DNA of 64,000 bases from assembly GCF_014641555.1 (NCBI RefSeq), contig NZ_BMHY01000002.1, forward strand, positions 484,051 through 548,050, given 5' to 3'. Source of the DNA: Paenibacillus radicis (ex Gao et al. 2016). Lineage in GTDB: Bacteria; Bacillota; Bacilli; Paenibacillales; Paenibacillaceae. Below are positions 42,417 to 51,098 of the stretch, in pieces. A program made the position numbers and the translations under genes. The first letter of the stretch is position 1. Each line of letters starts with the position of its first letter. The notes beneath the pieces were generated by a model. The model searched no databases. It worked only from the letters and a program-made list of their open reading frames with translations, and had not been told where the DNA came from.

Positions 42417-43742
42417 ATGCGCATATCAATTGAAGATGGGGCGGTTCGCGCAAAATGGGAGGAAGTGCGGCGGATGTACCCGTGGTATGCCAAGCTGGCG
42501 CAAGCTTCCGAGCCGGCGGAATGGGAAGATGTTCCGCTTCTGACGGCTGAGCGCTTGAATGATTATTATAATAGAGGGGACGGGGCCAACGATCCGGAGT
42601 GGAATGTATACCGGACATCGGGCACAAGCGGGGGAAGGCGCAAGGCCATTTATTATGACGCAATCGACGAGACGTTCTATGTGATGCAAAAGGTCGCGTT
42701 GTTCGGCAAGCTTCTGGCCGGCACCGACGGTATAGAACGCGTACTTAGCGATATGGGAACGGGACATGCCGAAGCAACGGCGAAGCATATTTTTGAACAG
42801 CTGGGCTATGAATGCGAATCGGTTCCGTTTGGTTTGCCCGCGGCGGTACATTTGGTCCGCATCCAGCAGTTTCAGCCGGATGTGCTGTATACGATGCCAT
42901 CGCTGCTGGATGGTCTTTTTCGTGCTGCTCCTGTCCAATTTGCATGGGGGCTTAAAAAAATAATCCTCGTCGGTGAACCAGCTCCTCCTGAGTGGAGAAG
43001 GCGGGTTGCCGAGCGGCTAGGCATAGCAGCTTCAGATATTATCGATACGTACGGCAGTATCGAAATTGGGACGATCGCTTATTATGATGCCGCGATGGAT
43101 CGTTATGTATTGCTGGAAGGACTGTTAGCGGAAGGGGTTAGCCCGGGTGAAATCGGCTTGCCGGATATTGGGCTGCCCGAAGGAGAGCAAGTGCTGGCGC
43201 TTACCTCTTTTCAACGGCGCCGGTTTCCGGCTCTTCGCTATGTGACTTACGACGTCGTGAGGGATTTACGTACAGAGGTTAGCGAAAACGGTGAGACGCT
43301 TATAACCTTCGAAGCCATCGTCAAGCGGATCGGGCCGGAATTGAAGCATGGCGAGAAGATTAGCGTCTATGATGTGGAGAATGCCGTATTTAAGCATATC
43401 GGGCAAGCTGAAGTCCGGGTACAGGTTAGCGGAAATCGTCTGCAGGTCCAGATTGCTACTGTGGACGAAGTGGATGAAGAGACAGCTGCAGCCGTCCGTG
43501 CCGAGCTGCAAGGAGCGATTCCGGAAATCGGGGCGATGATTCGCGGCGGCTTGCTGGAGGAGATGAAGGTGGAATTCATTCCGGCAGGTTCTGAGGCAGG
43601 CTGGGGCGGAGTCCCTGCGGCAGAACAGCGTATACTGGTAACAACTCCAGCACCTGTTCCCGTCAAGCGGAAGAAGCTTTACCTCTCCGACGAGAGTGAT
43701 AAAGGCAAAGGCAATCGTATAGATAGAAGCGGATCGCAATGA
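42417..43742 (+). CDS. PaaK-like AMP-forming acyl-adenylating enzyme
   Basis: A 441-residue member of the phenylacetate-CoA ligase branch of the adenylating superfamily. The phosphate loop is RTSGTSGGRRKAI (about 64-76), the adenine-binding YGSIEIG is near 215, and the ribose-binding Asp is in TYDVVRDLRTE near 283. A C-terminal AMP-binding subdomain follows (DVENAVFKHIGQAEVRVQV). It would activate a carboxylic or amino acid with ATP; neither carrier protein nor CoA partner is encoded nearby. ATG 42417 follows GGGGGA; an ATG at 42411 abuts it. The stop overlaps the sbnA start (ATGA), so the two are coupled. Confidence 0.85.
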   Translation: MRISIEDGAVRAKWEEVRRMYPWYAKLAQASEPAEWEDVPLLTAERLNDYYNRGDGANDPEWNVYRTSGTSGGRRKAIYYDAIDETFYVMQKVALFGKLLAGTDGIERVLSDMGTGHAEATAKHIFEQLGYECESVPFGLPAAVHLVRIQQFQPDVLYTMPSLLDGLFRAAPVQFAWGLKKIILVGEPAPPEWRRRVAERLGIAASDIIDTYGSIEIGTIAYYDAAMDRYVLLEGLLAEGVSPGEIGLPDIGLPEGEQVLALTSFQRRRFPALRYVTYDVVRDLRTEVSENGETLITFEAIVKRIGPELKHGEKISVYDVENAVFKHIGQAEVRVQVSGNRLQVQIATVDEVDEETAAAVRAELQGAIPEIGAMIRGGLLEEMKVEFIPAGSEAGWGGVPAAEQRILVTTPAPVPVKRKKLYLSDESDKGKGNRIDRSGSQ

Positions 43743-44749
43743 GCCTTCATAAAAATATTTTGTCAGCGATTGGCTCAACTCCTGCCGTACAATTGAAAAA
43801 ACTATTCGCCCACGCACCGTTCAGCGTATACGCCAAATTGGAAATGCTTAATCCCGGAGGCAGCATGAAAGACCGCCCAGCGAAGGAAATGCTGATGGCC
43901 GCCTTGGAGCGGGGGCTCATTGGGCCAGGTTCTACCGTTGTGGAATCCAGTTCGGGCAATTTGGCGATTGGTTTGGCGCAAATATGCAATTTGATCGGCT
44001 GCCGGTTCATCTGCGTTGTCGATCCGAGAACGACAGAGACGAATTTACGCATTTTGCAAGCCTATGGTGCGAGAATTGATATGGTTACGAAACCCGATGC
44101 CGCTACGGGCGAATTTGTTCCCGCGAGGTTGAATCGTGTTCGCCGCTGGCTGAGGCTGCTGCCTGGCGCTTATTGGCCTAATCAATATGCTAACCCGAAT
44201 AATGCGCTGGCCCATCAGCAGACGACGATGGCGGAGCTTGCGGCGGATTTGCCGGAGCTGGATTATTTATTTTGCGGTGTAAGCACCTGCGGCACGCTTA
44301 AAGGCTGTCTAGACTATATCCGCATACAAGGGCTTTCGACGAAAGTGATAGCGGTTGATGCCGAGGGCAGTCTTATTTTTGACCGAAACGGAACTGGCGC
44401 AGCCCGGCTGCTGCCGGGACTGGGTGCCGGAAGGCGGCCGGAGCTTTGCCCGGAAGAGGGCGTACACGCGGTCGTTACGGTTAGCGAGACGGAATGCATC
44501 GAAGCCTGCCGCGCCCTTGTGCGCAGGGAATCGATTCTGGGGGGCGCATCCTCTGGCGGAGTCATCTCGGCTGTAGAGCGATATCGGGAACGGATCGAAT
44601 CGGGCGCTGTGTGCGCCGTTATTTTGCCGGATCGGGGGGAGCGGTACTTGGATACGGTTTATGATGACGGATGGGTGGAAAATATATACGGTCTCGAATT
44701 TGTGGAGCAGGTCCGGTCTAGAAAGCGGGTGCGCTCATGCGATATTTAA
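43739..44749 (+). CDS. sbnA: SbnA-like N-(2-amino-2-carboxyethyl)-L-glutamate synthase
   Basis: A 336-residue PLP enzyme of the cysteine-synthase fold. The PLP lysine is Lys44 in NPGGSMKDRPA, substrate-binding ESSSGNLAIGLA is near 68-79, and the phosphate-binding SxGTxxG equivalent is GVSTCGTLKG near 180. The family signature GGASSGGV lies near 262. In Staphylococcus SbnA joins O-phospho-L-serine with glutamate to give ACEGA, the first step to L-2,3-diaminopropionate. It lies between the adenylating enzyme and SbnB with coupled starts and stops, which strongly supports this function. Confidence 0.9.
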   Translation: MSLHKNILSAIGSTPAVQLKKLFAHAPFSVYAKLEMLNPGGSMKDRPAKEMLMAALERGLIGPGSTVVESSSGNLAIGLAQICNLIGCRFICVVDPRTTETNLRILQAYGARIDMVTKPDAATGEFVPARLNRVRRWLRLLPGAYWPNQYANPNNALAHQQTTMAELAADLPELDYLFCGVSTCGTLKGCLDYIRIQGLSTKVIAVDAEGSLIFDRNGTGAARLLPGLGAGRRPELCPEEGVHAVVTVSETECIEACRALVRRESILGGASSGGVISAVERYRERIESGAVCAVILPDRGERYLDTVYDDGWVENIYGLEFVEQVRSRKRVRSCDI

Positions 44750-45729
44750 ACGAGGCGGATATTAGGCGAATCGGCATCGATTGGAAAAAGCTTACCGCCG
44801 TCATTAAGGAAGCGGCGGATGCTTATGCGAAGGGCGAGTATGCGCAGCCATTGAAGCCTTATTTGAAATTCGGCGATGCAAGCAACCGGATAATTGCAAT
44901 GCCCGCTTATGTAGGAAAGCCGCAGCGTGCTGCTGGACTGAAATGGATTGCGAGCTATCCCGGCAATATTGCGGCTGGAATGCCCCGCGCACATAGCGTA
45001 ACGGTGCTGAACGATCCCGATACAGGGGAGCCGACCGCCCTCATTCGGGGCGGTCTTATTAGTGCGATCCGAACGGCAGCGGTAAGCGGTGCGGTGCTCT
45101 CAGCACTTCTTAGCTCACGCTCCCGCCTTGCTGGCAGCAGGCCTATGGAAGCAGCTATTATCGGAATGGGGCCGATTGGCCTCACCCATGCGCAAATGCT
45201 GAATGCGCTATTTAGCGATCGTGAAATTACCCGGCTTCGTCTCTACGATCGCAGAGATGTTGACCTGAAATTATGGGAAGACGACTCGCTTAGCACGATA
45301 CAAGTGGAGAGGGTGTCCTCTTGGCAGGAAGCTTACCGGGAGTCGGACTTAATTCTCACTTGCACTGCTTCACCGGAGCGTTATATCGATGAGGCTCCGT
45401 CAAAGACCAGTAGCATACTAATGCATGTATCGCTTCGCGATTATGTATCGAAGGCGCTTGCCGGAGCGGGAGCTGTGATCGTCGACGACTGGCTGGAAGT
45501 ATGCCGTGCCGACACCGATATTGAGCGGCTTCATCTTGAGCAGGGCCTGCAAGCAGGCGATACGGTTGCGCTTGCCGAGGCATTGGCTCAGCCAGACGCT
45601 GTTCTGACCGTTGCTGGTGAGCGGCCGGTTTTGTTTGCCCCGATGGGAATGGCCATCTTCGATGTCGCAGTTGCCGCGTACTACGTCGCTGAGGCTGAAC
45701 AGCTTGGCATCGGCAGGCTGCTGGATTGA
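44737..45729 (+). CDS. sbnB: SbnB-like N-((2S)-2-amino-2-carboxyethyl)-L-glutamate dehydrogenase
   Basis: A 330-residue protein of the ornithine cyclodeaminase / mu-crystallin family. Substrate-binding GLKWIASYPGN (about 68-78) and the NAD motif AAIIGMGPIGLTHAQML (about 138-154) are clear. In siderophore pathways SbnB oxidatively cleaves ACEGA to L-2,3-diaminopropionate and 2-oxoglutarate. It overlaps sbnA by 13 bases. The pair thus makes free diaminopropionate; what the PaaK-like enzyme and any partner do with it is unknown. Confidence 0.9.
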   Translation: MRYLNEADIRRIGIDWKKLTAVIKEAADAYAKGEYAQPLKPYLKFGDASNRIIAMPAYVGKPQRAAGLKWIASYPGNIAAGMPRAHSVTVLNDPDTGEPTALIRGGLISAIRTAAVSGAVLSALLSSRSRLAGSRPMEAAIIGMGPIGLTHAQMLNALFSDREITRLRLYDRRDVDLKLWEDDSLSTIQVERVSSWQEAYRESDLILTCTASPERYIDEAPSKTSSILMHVSLRDYVSKALAGAGAVIVDDWLEVCRADTDIERLHLEQGLQAGDTVALAEALAQPDAVLTVAGERPVLFAPMGMAIFDVAVAAYYVAEAEQLGIGRLLD

Positions 45730-46031
45730 GCAATCTGCTAGAGATGATGCTGCATTAGCATAAACAGCAGAAAGTAAACAACTCTTAGGCAGAACAAGTG
45801 GAACATCAGTTAGCTGGTGCATTAACGCATACACGATTCAACCCGCGCTTTATTCCAACCATAGAAGACGTGGAATAAATACATCTACTGATGCATTAGC
45901 GCAGAAGAGAAAGTAACCACCGCCTATTTCATTCCAAGCTCAGAAGCTGGGAGGCCAGTCGACTGATGGGTTAGCACACACCAAAAAAGTAACCATTCCT
46001 TTCTCTAGGGGGGAGAGACGTATTTGCTCGC
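45730..46031. other. Noncoding spacer with imperfect CTGATGCATTAGCGCA repeats
   Basis: Variants of CTGATGCATTAGCGCA and AAAGTAACCA recur three to four times (near 45750, 45815, 45888 and 45962). No terminator with a T-run is obvious for sbnB. No gene. Confidence 0.45.
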
Positions 46032-46515
46032 CTCCAGCGAGCCTATTTCGCGATATAGCGAAGCCAAATTCGCTAATCGGGCTAACTTCAGCATATGATT
46101 AAAGAACAACGAAGAGAATTTCGCTATTCGCGAACCTAGGTTCATGAGTAACGAAGCTAGCTTCGCTCGAGCAAAAAGCTGGACGGATGAATGCTCCCGC
46201 AGCGAATCGGGCTTCGCAAAATAGCGAAGCAGCTTCGTTCTAGAAGAAGCTGAGCAGATGAATGCTCCAGCAACGAACCGAGCTTCGTAAAATAGCGAAG
46301 CAGCTTCGTTGTAGAAGAAGCTGAGCAGATGAATGCTCCAGCAACGAACCGAGCTTCGTAAAATAGCGAAGCAACTTCGTTCTAAAAAATAGTTGAGCAA
46401 TTAATATTGCTCCAGCGAACCTGTTTCGCAATATAGCGAAGCCAAATTCGTTAATCGGGCTAACTTCAGCGTATGATCAAAGAACAACGAAGAGAATTTC
46501 GCTATTCGTGAACCA
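46032..46515. repeat. GCGAAG/CTTCGC repeat block with 71-bp tandem array
   Basis: The outer part is a direct repeat of about 105 bp at 46032 and 46410 (period 378). Between them three 71-bp tandem units start at 46178, 46249 and 46320, each holding GATGAATGCTCC, GCAACGAACCGAGCTTCG and TAGCGAAGCAGCTTCGTT variants. One perfect GAACCTAGGTTC lies at 46132-46143; the second outer copy has lost it. Same family as the blocks at 1-445 and 37.6-38.2 kb. Confidence 0.85.
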
Positions 46516-46519
46516 GAGC

Positions 46520-46559
46520 AGAACCCCCTTCCTTGAACAAACGGAAGGGGGTTCTTTTT
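46520..46559. terminator. Terminator of the Tat/dehydrogenase operon
   Basis: GAACCCCCTTCC (46521-46532) pairs with GGAAGGGGGTTC (46543-46554), followed by TTTTT on the plus strand. It lies 11 bases beyond the end of tatA and marks the edge of the repeat block. Confidence 0.88.
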
Positions 46560-46570
46560 CGAGCAATCTT

Positions 46571-46777
46571 CTATTTCAGCAAATGATCATCCTGCTGTAC
46601 TTGAATCGGGGCTGGTTGAGGAGCAGGGTCGTCGGCAATGCCTTTTGTCGAGTTGCGGAATTCACGCAGCGTATCGCCGAACGCGCGGCCGAGCTGAGGC
46701 AGCTTGGCCGGCCCGAAGACGATTAAAGCAATGGCGAAAATAATGATCAACCCGGAAATGCCAATATTGTTGAACAT
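46571..46777 (-). CDS. tatA: Twin-arginine translocase subunit TatA
   Basis: A 68-residue protein with one N-terminal membrane helix ([20 protein letters not shown]), the TatA hinge [14 protein letters not shown], an amphipathic helix ([10 protein letters not shown]) and an acidic, Pro/Gln-rich tail. This is a standard TatA that forms the protein-conducting assembly with TatC. It is last in a four-gene leftward operon that also encodes a Tat substrate, so this pair is probably dedicated to that substrate as in the TatAd-Cd and TatAy-Cy pairs of Bacillus. Confidence 0.95.
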   Translation of the reverse strand: MFNNIGISGLIIIFAIALIVFGPAKLPQLGRAFGDTLREFRNSTKGIADDPAPQPAPIQVQQDDHLLK

Positions 46778-46833
46778 CGTGTAGCACTCCTTTGTATGTG
46801 AGAATTGTTAGTCCAATCCATCTATTTCGGTCA

Positions 46834-47601
46834 TCAGGTCGGATTTGGAGTTGGATTGGTATTGCTATTGTTCAGGGCTGCCAGCTTCCTTTTCTTACCG
46901 AGGGAATAGCGCCAAGAGACGAATACGCTCACTTCAAACAAGATGAGCAGCGGAACCGTCACGGATAGATGCGAGACGAAATCCGGCGGCGAAATGCAGG
47001 CACCGAGGACAGCTAGCGCGACGTAGGCGTACTTTCGTACAAACCTGACGCGGCCTGGCGTCAGTACGCCGATTAGCGTCAGGAACAGCATGACGAGCGG
47101 CATTTCGAAGGCGATACCCATCGGGAACAGGAAACTAAGCAGAAAAGAAACGAAATGCTGCAGCCCGTATACTTCATTCGCGCCGATCGTATGATTCAGC
47201 TTGACCATGAAGCGGATCATCATCGGCAGCGCCACAGTATAGCCGAACAAGACGCCAAGGGCGAACAAGACGGCCGAGGCGGGAACGAACCATAAAGCGC
47301 CTTTCGCTTCACGCTCAGTTAAGCCGGGGCGGGCAAATGCCCACACATGATAGAGCAGAAACGGAAGGGTAGCCGCAAAGCCGAACAGCATCGCGCATTT
47401 CATGTAGACGAGCAATCCGTCGGACAACGCGAATACGCTCCACTGCACATTTAAGGAACCAAGGTTCGATTGGATGAAGCGCAGCAGGTGCGGCGACAGA
47501 TAGATGCCGAGGCCCAGTGCGCCCAGAAACCATCCGGCTACATAAATTAGCCGTTTGCGAAGCTCGGTCAGATGAAGGACGACATCCTGCTGCATATCCA
47601 T
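46834..47601 (-). CDS. tatC: Twin-arginine translocase subunit TatC
   Basis: A 255-residue polytopic membrane protein with six helices. It has the N-terminal HLTELRKRLIYV (the substrate-receptor region), the conserved FAFARPGLTEREAKG-like loop (FARPGLTEREAKGALWFVP near 88), and the later SFLFPMGIAFEMPLVMLFL block. It recognises the twin-arginine signal. Its ATG directly follows the stop codon of the GMC flavoprotein gene, so expression is coupled. Confidence 0.95.
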   Translation of the reverse strand: MDMQQDVVLHLTELRKRLIYVAGWFLGALGLGIYLSPHLLRFIQSNLGSLNVQWSVFALSDGLLVYMKCAMLFGFAATLPFLLYHVWAFARPGLTEREAKGALWFVPASAVLFALGVLFGYTVALPMMIRFMVKLNHTIGANEVYGLQHFVSFLLSFLFPMGIAFEMPLVMLFLTLIGVLTPGRVRFVRKYAYVALAVLGACISPPDFVSHLSVTVPLLILFEVSVFVSWRYSLGKKRKLAALNNSNTNPTPNPT

Positions 47602-49323
47602 CTAAGCCAGTGGTCCCCCTTTCTCCAAATATTTAAGGATGCCTTCTACCGCACGGTACGCGAGTGCGCCAATGGTAGCAGTCGGATTGTAGCCGCTGTT
47701 GTGAGCGAACGCCGAAGCCCCAACGACAAATACGTTGTCCGCATCCCACATTTGCAGGTAGTTATTGACTGTTGAAGTAGAAGGGTCTTTACCCATAACG
47801 ACACCGCCCGTGTTGTGGGTTGACTGATACGGTACAATGCTGTACTTCGATATTTGGTTGCCCGTCTCGACGAAGCTTGGCTTCATCGCCTCGGCAATTG
47901 CCTTCGTCTTCTCTGCAATGTAGGAGACGAGCTTCTTATCCTGATCCTCGAAATCGTATGTCAAACGAATAAGCGGGTCGCCGTAAATATCTTTATAGAC
48001 CGGATCGAGATCAAGATAATGGTGCCGGAACGGCATGTTGGCGCCTTGAATGCCGACGCTTAGCGTTCGATTCGCATATCTGATCGACTTTTGTTTAAAA
48101 TCCTTGCCCCAAGATGGCGTTCCCTTTGGCGTTGGGTTGGTCGCAATTGGCCGGTTGCCCGTCTGGGTTAGCCGAATATTGCCGCCATGGAGAAAATCGA
48201 GTGAGCTATGGTCAAAATTGTCACCGTTGAATTCGTCAATGGAGTTTCCGAGTGCTCCGGCCCCCATGAACGTATTGAATTCTTTTTCTTCGAAGAACGC
48301 GGTGGACGAGCCGCCGACGATTTGATAGGCGTAATTGCGTCCAACGACGCCGGTTCCCGACTTCGGATCATAAGGCTTGCCCAGCTTGGACATTAACAGT
48401 AAGCGCACGTTCGAGAATACATAGCTTGCCAAAATGACAAGGTCAGCCGGCTGCTCGAATTCCTCACCGGTTGGTGTATTCACATACACCACACCCGTCG
48501 CTTTTCCGTCCTTGTGGAGAACCCGGGTCACATTGGCGTGAGTGCGAACCTCCAGCTTGCCGGTTTTTTCAGCAACGGGAAGCACGGTTACAACCGGATC
48601 CGCTTTAGAGCCGTATTCGCAGCCGAAACGCTCGCAGAAGGCGCAATATTGGCAAGCACCGCGGGAGATACCGTCCGGGTTCGTATAGTTCTCCGATAAA
48701 TTTGCCGATGCAATGACATAAGGCTTGTATCCCAGCGATTTGGTCGCGTCTTCGAACAGCTTCATGGCCGGCGTTTTTTTCATCGGCGGCGTCGGGAACG
48801 GCTTGGACATTTTACCGATAAACTCGACAGTCTCCTGCTCGCCAGAAATGCCAGCCATCGCTTCAAACTTGGTGAAATAAGGGTCCAGTTCGTCGTAAGT
48901 AATGCCCCAGTCCTGGATAATCATGCCTTCCGGGATTTTTTTCTTGCCGTAGCGTTCCACGGTTTTCGAGTAGATCTCGAAGTCGTACGGGAGAAAACGG
49001 TGATACTGGCCGTTCCAGTGGACGCCTGCCCCGCCTATGCCGTCGCCTAGAAGGAAGGAGCCGTATGTGCGCATGGGCAAGGAGCGGACTTTCTCATTGG
49101 AACGGAAGGTCACGGTTTCCTTAGACAAATCCTGCATCAGATCATAACGCTGCGAATAGCGCAGCTCGTCATGAACGTGGAAGTAATCTTCTGTTTTTCT
49201 GGATTTGCCGCGTTCGAGCGCGACAACCTTATGACCGGCCTTCGTCAGCTCGGCGGCAATGACGCCGCCCATCCAGCCTAAACCGACGATAACGATCGGC
49301 ACCTTGGGCAATTTTGTAGCCAT
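47602..49323 (-). CDS. GMC-family flavoprotein, gluconate-2-dehydrogenase-type large subunit
   Basis: A 573-residue oxidoreductase. The FAD-binding motif is VIVGLGWMGGVIAAEL (residues 11-26), the GMC FLLGDGIGGAGVHWNG signature is near 90-105, and a Cys-rich CQYCAFCERFGCEYG segment lies near 226. The C-terminal STHNTGGVVMG and HNSGYNPTATIGALAYR blocks hold the catalytic His and Asn. It lacks its own Tat signal and probably travels bound to the small subunit encoded upstream. It oxidises gluconate or a related polyol or sugar at the cell surface, passing electrons to the respiratory chain; the exact substrate is not shown. Next in the operon are tatC and tatA. Confidence 0.9.
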   Translation of the reverse strand: MATKLPKVPIVIVGLGWMGGVIAAELTKAGHKVVALERGKSRKTEDYFHVHDELRYSQRYDLMQDLSKETVTFRSNEKVRSLPMRTYGSFLLGDGIGGAGVHWNGQYHRFLPYDFEIYSKTVERYGKKKIPEGMIIQDWGITYDELDPYFTKFEAMAGISGEQETVEFIGKMSKPFPTPPMKKTPAMKLFEDATKSLGYKPYVIASANLSENYTNPDGISRGACQYCAFCERFGCEYGSKADPVVTVLPVAEKTGKLEVRTHANVTRVLHKDGKATGVVYVNTPTGEEFEQPADLVILASYVFSNVRLLLMSKLGKPYDPKSGTGVVGRNYAYQIVGGSSTAFFEEKEFNTFMGAGALGNSIDEFNGDNFDHSSLDFLHGGNIRLTQTGNRPIATNPTPKGTPSWGKDFKQKSIRYANRTLSVGIQGANMPFRHHYLDLDPVYKDIYGDPLIRLTYDFEDQDKKLVSYIAEKTKAIAEAMKPSFVETGNQISKYSIVPYQSTHNTGGVVMGKDPSTSTVNNYLQMWDADNVFVVGASAFAHNSGYNPTATIGALAYRAVEGILKYLEKGGPLA

Positions 49324-49336
49324 CTTTGCTCTCTCC

Positions 49337-50131
49337 TTAACCTATATTCAGATGATCATGCAGGCTTAGCGGATCGATCTTCTGGAATTCGTCTTTGTCG
49401 ATCACATCATAGTAGCTCATTTGGTTGCCCGGATAGCTGCGCATTTTCCAACCGTCCATGTTGCGGTTACCGCTGTAGAGAGGATCGGCGTATACCCCTT
49501 CGATCGTCAATTGGCGCAATAGGCTGAAGAAGGTTCCTGCAGGAATGCCCTTGAGTGAAGCATCGCTTTTCTCGAAAGCAGTTAATACCGCATCTTGCTC
49601 TTCACCGCTTAGCTCTGTAAATTTTTTCTGATAGGTTTTTGCGCTGTACTCTTGCATGGATGCCAGCCCCATCGTAAACAGCTCATGCCGTTTGAAGCCA
49701 AGCTGGTAGCCTTGTTCTGCATCCGCTTGATAGAAAGGACCCTGCATGTAGTCGCGGGCGTTGATGCCGTAAGCCCCTGCGAGCTGATGGTCGACGAAAA
49801 AAGCGACGCCAAGCGCTTTTGCACCCGGTCCGATATCGTCCTCAGGAAAGATGCGTTCAACGGCTGCTTCTGTTATTTGAAATTGATCCTGCGTCAAAAA
49901 CATTAGCGCTTCGTTAAAGTTTTTCGTGGTCTTCTCCGGAGTGCCCGGTTTGACGCCCGATTCCGGCTTCTCCTTGCCTTTCATCGAATTGCCGATGACG
50001 CCGCCGATCAGGCCGCCTACAACCGCACCGCCCAGCGCGGTACCGGTATATTTCATGAAATTACGCCGTGACGTGTCCTGCGGCTGTTCCTTGGAGCCCT
50101 TGTTGATATTGTTATTGTTGTTGTCAGCCAT
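49337..50131 (-). CDS. Gluconate-2-dehydrogenase subunit 3-family protein with Tat signal
   Basis: A 264-residue small subunit. After an unusual Asn-rich start (MADNNNNNINKG) there is a twin-arginine motif TSRRNFMKY (about residues 20-28) and a hydrophobic Gly/Val-rich stretch (GGAVVGGLIGGVIGNSM), i.e. a Tat signal. The body matches subunit 3 of membrane gluconate dehydrogenases (EAAVERIFPEDDIGPGAKALGVAFFVDHQL). It is first in the leftward operon and probably carries the folded FAD subunit across the membrane by the adjacent TatAC. GGAGGCAACGAGATCT precedes the ATG. Confidence 0.9.
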   Translation of the reverse strand: MADNNNNNINKGSKEQPQDTSRRNFMKYTGTALGGAVVGGLIGGVIGNSMKGKEKPESGVKPGTPEKTTKNFNEALMFLTQDQFQITEAAVERIFPEDDIGPGAKALGVAFFVDHQLAGAYGINARDYMQGPFYQADAEQGYQLGFKRHELFTMGLASMQEYSAKTYQKKFTELSGEEQDAVLTAFEKSDASLKGIPAGTFFSLLRQLTIEGVYADPLYSGNRNMDGWKMRSYPGNQMSYYDVIDKDEFQKIDPLSLHDHLNIG

Positions 50132-50315
50132 AGATCTCGTTGCCTCCTCATTCGCTGGCTATTTATGACTTTTGCTTAACGGAAGTTTTTCCTATTTTCC
50201 GAAATTCATCCACAAATGCTGAGAAAAATATGATGGATAGACTTCTTCCGTCCAATGATGGAAAATAAGGGGGTAACGAAATCGCAGCGAATGATGCATA
50301 AAGGGGGATTATCGG

Positions 50316-51083
50316 ATGTTGAACTTGAATTTATCGGGCTCCATTGCGCTCGTAACTGGAGCGACCGGAGATTTGGGCCGTGTGATGGTACGTACGCTGG
50401 CCGAATGCGGAGCGGATATCGTCATTCATTATTTGAGCAATGAAAGCAAGGCTTTGGAGTTGAAGCGGGAAGTTGAGGCGCTAGGCCGCCGGGCCATTGC
50501 GGTTCAGGGGAATGTCACGAAGCAAGACGATATCGAGCGGATCAAGACGGAGGCTGCCGAGCAATTGGGGACAGTTAATATCGTTGTTGCAAACGCTGTC
50601 ATCCAGTACCAATGGACAAGCATTCTGGAGCAGTCGGCTTCCGATTATGAAAGCCAGTTCGAATCCTGCGTCATGCAAAGCGTATATTTGGCGAAGGCCT
50701 TCGTGCCGGCGATGATCGAGCAAGGGAAAGGCGGCCGTTTTATCGGCATTAACACCGAGTGCGCCATGCAAAACTTCCCCAACCAATCCGCCTATACGGC
50801 AGGCAAACGGGGAATGGACGGTATTTACCGCGTTCTTGCGAAAGAAGTTGGTGCCCACCAAATTACCGTTAATCAGGTGGCACCTGGGTGGACCATCAGC
50901 GACCGCGACCGGGAAGCTCAGTCCGAACGCAATGAGCAATATGAAAGCAGCGTGCCGCTGAAGCGCCGGGGAAGCGATCAAGAAATCGCCAACACGGTTG
51001 CGTTTCTCGCATCGGATCTGTCGAGCTTCATAACGGGTGCTTATATCCCGGTCAATGGCGGCAACGTGATACCGGCGATTTAA
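50316..51083 (+). CDS. Short-chain dehydrogenase/reductase with Thr in place of the catalytic Ser
   Basis: A 255-residue SDR. The NAD(P) motif TGATGDLGR is at 14-22, and YTAGK carries the catalytic Tyr and Lys (about 161-165). Thirteen residues before the Tyr, where Ser is usual, the sequence is INTECAMQN, i.e. Thr. The C-terminal FLASDLSSFITGAYIPVNGG matches FabG-like SDRs. The Ser-to-Thr change could alter activity but may be tolerated. AAAGGGGG precedes the ATG. Next to an operon for sugar or gluconate oxidation, so a polyol or sugar substrate is possible. Confidence 0.9.
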   Translation: MLNLNLSGSIALVTGATGDLGRVMVRTLAECGADIVIHYLSNESKALELKREVEALGRRAIAVQGNVTKQDDIERIKTEAAEQLGTVNIVVANAVIQYQWTSILEQSASDYESQFESCVMQSVYLAKAFVPAMIEQGKGGRFIGINTECAMQNFPNQSAYTAGKRGMDGIYRVLAKEVGAHQITVNQVAPGWTISDRDREAQSERNEQYESSVPLKRRGSDQEIANTVAFLASDLSSFITGAYIPVNGGNVIPAI

Positions 51084-51098
51084 GGGTTGTGAACTATT

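Noticed and set aside
45730..46515. Minus-strand 131-residue frame in the repeat block beside tatA
   Set aside because: It runs through the 71-bp tandem repeats and outer direct repeats; its sequence repeats accordingly and no ribosome site is seen.
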